From CAYOOT01 sp964405665 (GTDB taxonomy: Bacteria > Bdellovibrionota_C > UBA2361 > SZUA-149 > CAZDWZ01), in assembly GCA_964405665.1 (NCBI GenBank), contig CAYOOT010000118.1, positions 1 through 5,392 on the forward strand: a stretch of 5,392 nt of DNA, written 5' to 3'. Made by a program: the position numbers and the translations under genes. Below are positions 1 through 5,343 of this stretch, piece after piece; within the stretch, counting starts at the first letter, position 1; each line of letters opens with the position of its first letter. Under the pieces are notes generated by a model. The model was not told the origin of the DNA, did no database searches, and worked only from the letters and a program-made list of their open reading frames with translations.

Positions 1-44
1 AGGATGCTAAATGCAACTCTTTATGTGTAAACCGTATTTAGGGA

Positions 45-75
45 TTGACATGGCCGATAGTCTAAATTCTATAGT
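45..75 (+). promoter_or_regulatory. candidate sigma-70 type promoter pointing towards murI
   Basis: A perfect -35 hexamer TTGACA lies at 45-50. TATAGT, a five-of-six match to the -10 consensus, lies at 70-75. The 19-base spacer is longer than the 17-base optimum. If used, transcription would start near 82 and give murI a leader of about 255 bases that contains the hexamer repeat and the hairpin. I found no better promoter closer to murI. The AT-rich composition makes chance matches fairly likely. Confidence 0.35.
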
Positions 76-152
76 CCCTCTCTCTATTCATGTTTTTCTT
101 TTGTTTATTTTGATCGTTTTTTAATTAAAAAATCCTTCCCATGACTATAGAA
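67..152. repeat. 10-base inverted pair enclosing an AT-rich palindrome
   Basis: TTCTATAGTC at 67-76 is exactly matched by its reverse complement at 143-152, 66 bases away. The left copy overlaps the candidate -10 box. Between them, 117-132 is a perfect 16-base palindrome (T6-AATT-A6). Neither looks like a Rho-independent terminator, because there is no GC stem followed by a T run. They may be chance products of AT-rich DNA or protein-binding sites. Confidence 0.3.
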
Positions 153-172
153 AAAAGAACGTAGATTAACGG

Positions 173-234
173 CCAAGACCAGGACCAAGACAGAGGCTGA
201 GATGAAGGCTGAGGCGGAGAACAGGAAATTGGTA
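173..234 (+). repeat. left arm: degenerate 6-base tandem repeat, inverted relative to the right edge
   Basis: From 173 to 226 the sequence falls into nine successive hexamers with approximate consensus CYRAGR (for example CCAAGA, CAGAGG, CTGAGA, TGAAGG). It is much richer in G and C than its surroundings and almost all purine plus C on this strand. Positions 189-225 match the reverse complement of the right edge of the window with only a few differences over 37 bases. The similarity continues through AAATT to about 234 with one-base gaps. The arm reads inward here and inward from the other side, so the two copies are arranged like terminal inverted repeats. No transposase or target-site duplication is visible. 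A dispersed intergenic repeat family is the simplest reading. Confidence 0.8.
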
Positions 235-249
235 CTTGTGGGTAATAGT

Positions 250-264
250 CACCCTTTATGGGTG
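250..264. repeat. small GC stem-loop, REP-like
   Basis: CACCC at 250-254 and GGGTG at 260-264 form a perfect 5-base-pair stem around the 5-base loop TTTAT. The flanks (GGTAAT on the left, CCCGTA on the right) add only imperfect extra pairing. No T run follows, so a terminator is unlikely. It sits directly inside the left hexamer arm. It resembles a decayed REP-type intergenic palindrome or the inner part of the same repeat unit. The inner side of the right arm has a related G-rich string (GTAGGTAGGGG) but no intact hairpin. Confidence 0.35.
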
Positions 265-337
265 CCCGTAAAACCATGACCTCTTTATTTTATTCTTAAT
301 GTATTGTATCTATTCTTTCTAAATTTAAACAAAAAAC

Positions 338-1147
338 ATGAAATCTTCTACTTTTAAAATAGGCATCTTCGACAGCGGGTTAGGTGGACTAACCGTGCTT
401 CGGGAATTATTAATTGATTTACCTCAAGAACATTATCTCTACTTGGGAGATATGGCTCGAACCCCCTATGGTTCCAAAGGAAGTGAAACTGTAATTAGAT
501 ATTCCAAAGAATGCGCTAATTTTTTGCTGAAGCAAAAAATTGATTTGCTAATTGTGGCCTGCAATACTGCTTCTTCTGTAGCATTGGAAGAGCTAAGGAA
601 TATTACTACCTGTCCCGTGATTGGAACAATAGATCCAGCTGTCAATCTGGTTTTTAATCAAGCAAATTTTAAAAAGGTGGGAATAATTGGGACAGAGGCA
701 ACAATTGCCAGTAGAGTCTATGAAGATAAGATTAAAAAAATAAATCCTCAAATTAATGTTTATTCCGCAGCTTGCCCACTGTTTGTGCCGCTGGTAGAAC
801 AAGGAATGCTGGAAGGAGGAATTGTCGATAAAATCATCGAACATCATTTGGCAGATTTAAAAACAAAAGAAATCGATACTTTGATTCTTGCTTGTACTCA
901 TTATCCACTTTTAATCAATGCAATCAAGAAATTTTTCGGTCCCGAAGTAAAAATTATCGAATGCTCCAAAGCAATCTCTGAAGAAGTTAAAAATAAACTT
1001 AATTTAAAGTCCCTTAGATCAGAATCCCCAGCTTCAGTTGATTTTTTTGTGACCGATGCCGTGTCCCGATTTAATATGCTTGCAAGATTATTTCTTCAAC
1101 AAAATGAAACATCAATGCTTAAAGGTGCTTTAAAAGTTGATCTGTAG
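338..1147 (+). CDS. murI: glutamate racemase
   Basis: Interconverts L- and D-glutamate without a cofactor in the cytoplasm, supplying the D-glutamate that MurD adds to the peptidoglycan stem peptide. The 269 residues are a normal family length. The N-terminal IGIFDSGLGGLTV (8-20) carries the conserved Asp12-Ser13 pair. The two catalytic cysteines lie in ACNTAS (Cys75) and LACTHYP (Cys186, followed by His188). DMARTPYG (38-45) is another family block. The ATG at 338 places the first motif where it is expected. There is no Shine-Dalgarno sequence before it, only an A-rich stretch, so initiation may be weak or depend on an unstructured leader. The last 29 bases overlap the 3' end of the convergent ligase-like gene. 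A candidate promoter lies far upstream (45-75). The C-terminal tail after about residue 255 is not conserved in the family as I know it. Identification is firm. Confidence 0.96.
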   Translation: MKSSTFKIGIFDSGLGGLTVLRELLIDLPQEHYLYLGDMARTPYGSKGSETVIRYSKECANFLLKQKIDLLIVACNTASSVALEELRNITTCPVIGTIDPAVNLVFNQANFKKVGIIGTEATIASRVYEDKIKKINPQINVYSAACPLFVPLVEQGMLEGGIVDKIIEHHLADLKTKEIDTLILACTHYPLLINAIKKFFGPEVKIIECSKAISEEVKNKLNLKSLRSESPASVDFFVTDAVSRFNMLARLFLQQNETSMLKGALKVDL

Positions 1148-2504
1148 CAAATAATAATTTTCTAGAATAAATTTTCAGACAAGAACTAATTCCCACCGCT
1201 ACCCAAATAAAAGGATAATAAGTAACTGAAATAAATGCTCCTGCTGAAAATATTGCAATTAATGAAACATTGACACTGAGGCAGAAAGGTTGAAGTAAAT
1301 TAATTTGCTTATAGCTACTATTTATACTTTTTTCAAAAAGGGGATCCAATGTTTTATCTTCTTTAGTAATCCGCTGATGAGCAACTTTTAAACGATCTTT
1401 TAATTCTGAAGCAAGCAAATAATTTCGGCGATTAGAACGATTTGAACTCAAAAATAAATAAGAAACAATAAAAATTCCCCAGAGTCCTAAATCACCTAAA
1501 ATTTCAAAATAAAGAGAATGCACAACGCGCCCGGCAGCACTAGGGAAATTCAATAAATCCTCTGCTGTTTCATAACGATTGATATTGAATGAAGTATTAT
1601 TTAAACCGACTCCGGTTAGAGTATTTCTAGGATCAAGAAAAACTTTTGTTGCCAGTTTCCAATAATGTTTTCTGATCTCGGCAGTTCCAGTGTTTGTTTC
1701 GGAAATAGATTTAATCTCTGTAATATAAGACTTGGGTACAAAGGGTAAGATTGATAAGAAAATTACCATCCCTAAGAAAATAAAGATCAATTTTTTTTGT
1801 GATCGAAAAAATATATATCCTAATAAACAAATTAAACCGACAAAACCTCCTCTGGAAGCTGTGGCAACTATTCCTAAAATGATAAGAAAACAAACAAGGG
1901 ACAAAAATACTTTTTGAAACATGCTTATTTCTGCTTCAGTAAGAAAAATAAAAGAATAAGCGAGAAAAAAGAGCAGCGCTAAAGCCATATCATTTTCATC
2001 CCCTAAAAATCCTCCGGGACCTGTTCCGGAATGAGTTAGAGCATAAATTGCTAAATATATTCCCACGGCAATAGTCGTTTTTAAAAGTATTTTTAGAGCT
2101 TGATAATTTGCAAAATAGACAGTTATCGGCAAGGCCAAGCCAATGATTTCTAAAGCAAGTCCTTTTAGAGTGTGAAATTGCCAAAAATCGTTAATGACAA
2201 AATCCTCAATTACTAACTTCCCGATTAAAGTTCTCAATGTTTCAATGAAAACGAAAAAAATCATTATAAAATTTTGTTTTGTCCAATTTCTTTGAAAGCT
2301 TAAACACCAAATAATGATCGGCAGGGCGTTTAAGATCATTGGTATTTTCAAATCCCCAATTGCTTCGAGGGTATCTTGTGGTCTGGTAAAAATAGAAACA
2401 AAGTTCAATAAAATTACAATACAAAATAATAAATTTTTTGTACTTTCTCTTTCTAGCTGATTAAATATAGAACTATTTTTAGATATGGTGAATTCTTCTT
2501 TCAT
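1119..2504 (-). CDS. O-antigen ligase/polymerase-like membrane protein (Wzy_C type)
   Basis: A 461-residue inner-membrane protein with roughly eleven hydrophobic segments (about 24-40, 53-70, 77-93, 117-133, 137-157, 173-189, 196-213, 218-233, 238-254, 338-354, 405-445). Features of the WaaL/Wzy superfamily are RPQD near the N-terminus (41-44), GDENDMA (168-174), TASRGG (215-220), and a long hydrophilic, probably periplasmic loop at about 258-333. The loop ends in HSLYFEILGDLGLWG (329-343), with the His and an upstream Arg (R278 or R326) as candidate catalytic residues. Such proteins transfer or polymerise lipid-linked glycans on the periplasmic side. Motifs do not separate ligase, polymerase and protein O-glycosylation ligase here. 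A charged stretch at 355-403 between the last membrane segments is unusually long. No Shine-Dalgarno sequence precedes the ATG. It is divergent from the methyltransferase gene and its 3' end overlaps murI. Family is likely; exact role and substrate are unknown. Confidence 0.85.
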   Translation of the reverse strand: MKEEFTISKNSSIFNQLERESTKNLLFCIVILLNFVSIFTRPQDTLEAIGDLKIPMILNALPIIIWCLSFQRNWTKQNFIMIFFVFIETLRTLIGKLVIEDFVINDFWQFHTLKGLALEIIGLALPITVYFANYQALKILLKTTIAVGIYLAIYALTHSGTGPGGFLGDENDMALALLFFLAYSFIFLTEAEISMFQKVFLSLVCFLIILGIVATASRGGFVGLICLLGYIFFRSQKKLIFIFLGMVIFLSILPFVPKSYITEIKSISETNTGTAEIRKHYWKLATKVFLDPRNTLTGVGLNNTSFNINRYETAEDLLNFPSAAGRVVHSLYFEILGDLGLWGIFIVSYLFLSSNRSNRRNYLLASELKDRLKVAHQRITKEDKTLDPLFEKSINSSYKQINLLQPFCLSVNVSLIAIFSAGAFISVTYYPFIWVAVGISSCLKIYSRKLLFATDQLLKHL

Positions 2505-2596
2505 TTTTATAATATTTATTCTATAAAATATGTCTTCACAACAAAATTATTCTTACAAGCCTAGTATATTTCCTGCTCTGGAGGAGGGCATTACCC
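2505..2596. promoter_or_regulatory. divergent intergenic region between the ligase-like and methyltransferase genes
   Basis: These 92 bases must carry start signals for both flanking genes. For the methyltransferase there is a -10-like TATATT at 2565-2570, without a clear -35. For the ligase-like gene the best pair on the minus strand is TTGTGA (2536-2541) and TAAATA (2513-2518), separated by 17 bases. It matches the consensus only partly and would give a very short leader. The location is well supported; the individual boxes are weak. Confidence 0.3.
2580..2588 (+). promoter_or_regulatory. strong ribosome binding site that fixes a GTG start
   Basis: GGAGGAGGG lies 8 bases before the GTG at 2597. 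It is the only strong, well-spaced Shine-Dalgarno sequence at a gene start in this window. It settles the start of the methyltransferase gene, which has no ATG near its beginning. Confidence 0.8.
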
Positions 2597-3550
2597 GTGA
2601 ATAGCTCCAAAGATGCCTTCTATAAATCAGTATTAGAACACAATAAGGGTTTTGATAATATAGCTGCCTGGATTCCTTATGCCAAAAGCCATGACTTTAA
2701 AAAAGTTAATGCCCAAGAAGTTTTGCTTTGCCCTGATTGTAAGAAAAAAGCAGGCGTGCTTCTTGGGAAATATATCTATTATAGCAATCATTTGGGACTA
2801 AGAGAATGTCTTGATTGTAAGTTGATCTATGCCGACCTTCACCTGGCACCGGAAGTTATTGCTCAACACTTTGCTCTCGCCTATAAAAATGAAGAATATT
2901 TTTTAAAATCCAGAGAACGGATATTTACTCAAGCTGCCAAAATTTTAGTTTCAACATTACCGCATAATGCGAAAGTGCTTGATATCGGGGGAGCTAAAGG
3001 GCATCTGCTGGCAAAATTAAAAGAACTTCGACCTGATACCGATTTATATTTAAATGATCTTTCTCCCGAGAGTTGTAAATTTGCAGAAGAAACTTTTGGA
3101 TTAAAAACCTACCCCGGCAGTATTTTTAATATTGATAGCTGTGATCGTTTTTCAGCAATTTTAATTTTAGACATGCTTTATTATGAGCCAGAAATTCAAA
3201 AATTCTGGTCAAAAATTGATAATTTGCTGGATCAATCGGGGCAACTCTTAATTAGAATTCCCAATCGAGCAGCTTTATTAAAATTAGTATTAAAAAGTTA
3301 CAGCTTTTGCCGAGGTGAAAAATTCTTTTCCTTTCAAACTAAATTGCCATTATTCAATCCGGAGCATATTTTTATTTTTAGTCAAGAATACATGAAGTCA
3401 AGATTGAAGAGCTTAGGCTTCAACAAAATCCAAATAATTCCTAGTGTTACTAACTTCTCAGCTGCATTAGACAAATTCGCTGAAGCTATTGCAAGTTCTT
3501 TGGGAATTGTGATTAGCCCTTCTATTTTCTTTTTTGCCAGCAGAGAATAG
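2597..3550 (+). CDS. class I SAM-dependent methyltransferase with N-terminal zinc ribbon
   Basis: A 317-residue soluble protein. Two cysteine pairs, CPDC (45-48) and CLDC (71-74), should form a four-cysteine zinc ribbon ahead of the catalytic domain. The Rossmann-type methyltransferase domain follows: motif I VLDIGGAKG (127-135), an acidic residue ending strand 2 (D154 in LNDLSP), the strand-4 region FSAILILDMLYY (185-196), and IRIPNR (219-224) after strand 5. No substrate-specific signature is recognisable. Cys-rich methyltransferases of this shape occur in glycan and secondary-metabolite loci, and the divergent neighbour is an O-antigen-ligase-like gene, so glycan or lipid-carrier modification is a guess. 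The GTG start is supported by the strong upstream ribosome binding site. It ends 15 bases before the convergent cmoA stop, with no terminator hairpin between. It is not a CmoA or CmoB paralogue by its motifs. The fold is confident; the function is unknown. Confidence 0.85.
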   Translation: MNSSKDAFYKSVLEHNKGFDNIAAWIPYAKSHDFKKVNAQEVLLCPDCKKKAGVLLGKYIYYSNHLGLRECLDCKLIYADLHLAPEVIAQHFALAYKNEEYFLKSRERIFTQAAKILVSTLPHNAKVLDIGGAKGHLLAKLKELRPDTDLYLNDLSPESCKFAEETFGLKTYPGSIFNIDSCDRFSAILILDMLYYEPEIQKFWSKIDNLLDQSGQLLIRIPNRAALLKLVLKSYSFCRGEKFFSFQTKLPLFNPEHIFIFSQEYMKSRLKSLGFNKIQIIPSVTNFSAALDKFAEAIASSLGIVISPSIFFFASRE

Positions 3551-3565
3551 AATTTTCTAATTAAT

Positions 3566-4300
3566 TTAATTTTCCTTTAAAGCCACCAGTGAAACAAAAT
3601 TATACCATTTGGAAAAAATTTCCACTTCATTAAAACCAGCTGATTTTAAGAGTTTGATATTATCCTCTGTGGTTAAGGTTAACAATACTTGCTCCAAGGC
3701 ATCTCTTTTTTGACTTATTTCCAAATCGGAATATCCCTGATCGCGTTTAAAATCATGATGTAACTGAAATATCGTTTCTTCCAATATCCTGCTTTGATGT
3801 TTTACTTTTTCACTAAGAATAAGCATTCCACCAGGAAGCATATTTTGAAAAATATCGTTTAATGTTTCTTGTCTTTTTTCAATGGGAATAAATTGTAAAG
3901 TATAATTTAAAATAACTAAGGCAGCATTTTTACAGACGAAATTACTAATATCTGCCTTGAGGAGTTCTAATTCTATGTTCTTAAATGGCAATAACTTTTG
4001 CTTGCAAGCTTCAAGCATCGAAGGAGAATTATCGACTCCTACTAACTTTATTCCCGATATCTGCAAATTCTCTGCCAATAGAGCTAGAGTAGTTCCTGTG
4101 GCGCATCCCAAGTCATAAACAATTGAGCCAGGACGTAAATGTTTTAATGCTACTTTATAGGTTGATTGTTGGACTTGTTGATAAAGAGGGACCGATCTTG
4201 ATACCATATCATCAAAAACATCAGCAACTTCTGCATTGAATTCAAAATCTTTGACAGATTCTAATGGTTTGCTAAATATTTTATCCTGTTTGGAATTCAT
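3566..4300 (-). CDS. cmoA: carboxy-S-adenosyl-L-methionine synthase
   Basis: Converts SAM and prephenate to carboxy-SAM and phenylpyruvate, the donor used by CmoB for wobble-uridine modification in tRNA. Its 244 residues compare with 247 in E. coli, and it aligns along the whole length from memory. Ligand residues known from the E. coli enzyme appear conserved: Tyr40, the SAM loop DLGCATG (63-69), Asp90-Asn91, Asp117-Ile118, Asn132 and Arg199 in ISQKRD. Other family blocks are SRSVPLY (34-40), LHHDFKR (180-186) and GYSDLEISQKR (189-199). The conserved Arg199 supports true carboxy-SAM synthase activity rather than an ordinary methyltransferase. The ATG start has no Shine-Dalgarno sequence. Unlike the common cmoA-cmoB operon, it is divergent from cmoB with only 14 bases between start codons. 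A candidate promoter lies inside the cmoB coding region (4321-4348). Confidence 0.95.
   Translation of the reverse strand: MNSKQDKIFSKPLESVKDFEFNAEVADVFDDMVSRSVPLYQQVQQSTYKVALKHLRPGSIVYDLGCATGTTLALLAENLQISGIKLVGVDNSPSMLEACKQKLLPFKNIELELLKADISNFVCKNAALVILNYTLQFIPIEKRQETLNDIFQNMLPGGMLILSEKVKHQSRILEETIFQLHHDFKRDQGYSDLEISQKRDALEQVLLTLTTEDNIKLLKSAGFNEVEIFSKWYNFVSLVALKEN
4251..4280 (+). promoter_or_regulatory. candidate cmoB promoter inside the 5' end of cmoA
   Basis: A perfect TTGACA at 4251-4256 is followed after 18 bases by AATATT (4275-4280), a four-of-six match to the -10 consensus. Transcription would begin near 4287 and give cmoB a leader of about 28 bases. Because cmoB starts only 14 bases from cmoA, its promoter must lie within cmoA or further away, which raises the likelihood of this match. 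These bases also encode the N-terminus of CmoA on the other strand. Confidence 0.45.
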
Positions 4301-4314
4301 AAACCGGGGCTAAA

Positions 4315-5325
4315 TTGCTTAATCTAAAAAGAAATAACGTTTTATCAAAATATGGCAAAAAAATAAACCAAGAGAAGATCACGCAATTAATCCAAGAAAA
4401 AGAAACGACAGTCAGAAGAGAATTTTGGCAAAAATTAAGGGAGGCAATGAATCAATTACCCTCTCAGGAGCAATTAATACAAAGAAATAAGAAACTTGAT
4501 TTAAACTTTCAAAAAGCTGAAGTATGTGTCGGTCAATATTCTGATTTAAATGAAAAAGAACATCAGGTATTGGAAGAATGCATTAAATATTTGATTCCTT
4601 GGAGAAAAGGTCCCTTTGAAATTTTTGGTCATAAAATAAATTCAGAGTGGAGAAGTGATTTCAAATGGCAGCGTTTGGAAAGAGCAATTGGAGCTCTCTC
4701 TGGAAAAAAAATAGCCGATATCGGTTGTAACAATGGATACTATATTTGGCGAATGTTAGGTAAGGCCGAGGAGCAAGGGAAGGGGGAAGTAGATTGTATT
4801 ATCGGAATCGATCCTTCAGAATATTTTTATTATGGTTTTCATTTACTTCAACACTTCATTCAAAGTCCAAAGGTTGATTATTTAATGTTGGGCGTGGAAA
4901 ATATGGATTTATTTCCGGAATTTTTTGATTGTATTTTTTGTTTGGGAATAATCTATCATCAAAAAGACCCCTTAGGGATGCTGCAAGAAGTAAAGAATTC
5001 CATGGCTAAGAATGCAAAATTAATTATTGAAACTCAATGCTACCCGGGGGATGATGCTGTAGCTTTTTTTGCTCCAGATCGTTATTGCAAAGCCAGAAAT
5101 ACTTATTTCATTCCCACTGTAAATTGCCTTAAAAACTGGCTGCACCGAGTGGGATTTAAAGAAATAGAATTAATTTCGGAAGTTGAGATTACAAAAGAGG
5201 AGCAGAGGAAAACTGAGCTTGCTCCCTATGAAAGTTTAGAAGATTTTTTGGATCCTCAGGACTCTTCAAAAACTATCGAAGGTTTCTTAGCTCCGAAGAG
5301 GGTGATTGTGGTTTGTGGAAAGTAA
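4315..5325 (+). CDS. cmoB: tRNA U34 carboxymethyltransferase
   Basis: Transfers the carboxymethyl group of carboxy-SAM to 5-hydroxyuridine-34, giving uridine-5-oxyacetic acid in tRNAs that read extra codons. The 336 residues compare with 323 in E. coli. Likely carboxy-SAM ligands are Lys98 (PWRKGPF), Trp112 and Lys117 (EWRSDFKW), Gly137 in DIGCNNG (135-141), DPS (166-168), Val194-Glu195, Tyr214 and Arg329 (APKR). The E. coli Met196 position appears to be Leu210. Also typical are RNTYFIP (261-267) and FLDPQDSSKT (311-320). The start is a TTG, the only usual start codon before family homology begins at about residue 30; a stop lies in frame just upstream at 4300-4302. An ATG at 4447 follows AAGGGAGG, but using it would remove conserved N-terminal sequence. 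Residues 150-158 form a loop insertion of about seven residues relative to E. coli. Confidence 0.95.
   Translation: MLNLKRNNVLSKYGKKINQEKITQLIQEKETTVRREFWQKLREAMNQLPSQEQLIQRNKKLDLNFQKAEVCVGQYSDLNEKEHQVLEECIKYLIPWRKGPFEIFGHKINSEWRSDFKWQRLERAIGALSGKKIADIGCNNGYYIWRMLGKAEEQGKGEVDCIIGIDPSEYFYYGFHLLQHFIQSPKVDYLMLGVENMDLFPEFFDCIFCLGIIYHQKDPLGMLQEVKNSMAKNAKLIIETQCYPGDDAVAFFAPDRYCKARNTYFIPTVNCLKNWLHRVGFKEIELISEVEITKEEQRKTELAPYESLEDFLDPQDSSKTIEGFLAPKRVIVVCGK
4321..4348 (-). promoter_or_regulatory. candidate cmoA promoter inside the 5' end of cmoB
   Basis: On the minus strand, TTGATA (4343-4348, five of six to consensus) and TAGATT (4321-4326, four of six) are separated by 16 bases. Transcription would start near 4314, giving a leader of about 14 bases before the cmoA ATG. 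It faces the candidate cmoB promoter at 4251-4280, so the two predicted start sites lie about 28 bases apart and the transcripts would be complementary at their 5' ends. Confidence 0.4.
4762..4789 (+). other. purine-rich in-frame insertion within cmoB
   Basis: This stretch is all purine except three C's and is far more G-rich than the surrounding AT-rich gene. It encodes KAEEQGKGE (residues 150-158), a charged loop between WRM and the second Rossmann strand. The distance from WRM to GIDP is 16 residues, against 9 in E. coli CmoB from memory. The first bases (AAGGCCGAGGAGCA) resemble part of the flanking hexamer arm (AAGGCTGAGGCGGA), 11 of 14 identical. A shared origin is possible but unproven. 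Confidence 0.4.
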
Positions 5326-5343
5326 TTGATCGTGTAGGTAGGG

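Larger units (their letters stand above)
1..337. other. gene-free stretch upstream of murI
   Basis: I see no convincing protein or RNA gene here. Frames entering from the left edge on either strand stop within a few dozen bases. The stretch holds a perfect TTGACA hexamer with a TATAGT box downstream, a 10-base inverted pair, a 16-base AT palindrome, the purine-rich hexamer repeat and a CACCC/GGGTG hairpin, all listed separately. The part next to murI (about 282-337) is T-rich, then A-rich, and has no Shine-Dalgarno sequence. One frame is open from 151 to 279 through the repeat, but the evidence does not support a gene. Confidence 0.7.

Noticed and set aside
117..132. T6-AATT-A6 palindrome as an intrinsic terminator
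   Set aside because: The stem is purely A-T and is not followed by a T run, so it would not be a stable terminator hairpin.
173..226. CRISPR-like or iteron-like array
   Set aside because: Units are only six bases, degenerate and without spacers. There is no origin context or replication gene, so neither a CRISPR array nor an origin is supported.
593..847. 84-codon minus-strand reading frame inside murI
   Set aside because: It lies wholly within a confidently identified gene, has no recognisable motif and is a shadow of the murI coding strand.
1711..2424. Several 60-62 codon frames within the ligase-like gene on both strands
   Set aside because: All are contained in the membrane-protein gene, have no family features, and are expected by chance over a long AT-rich gene.
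3551..3565. Bidirectional terminator between the methyltransferase and cmoA
   Set aside because: The 15-base gap is pure AT-rich sequence with no GC stem. Any termination there is not visible in the sequence.
4447..5325. Alternative shorter cmoB start at ATG 4447 with AAGGGAGG upstream
   Set aside because: The purine run ends only two bases before the ATG, and the residues upstream (about 30-44) still align with the CmoB N-terminal domain, so the TTG at 4315 is preferred.
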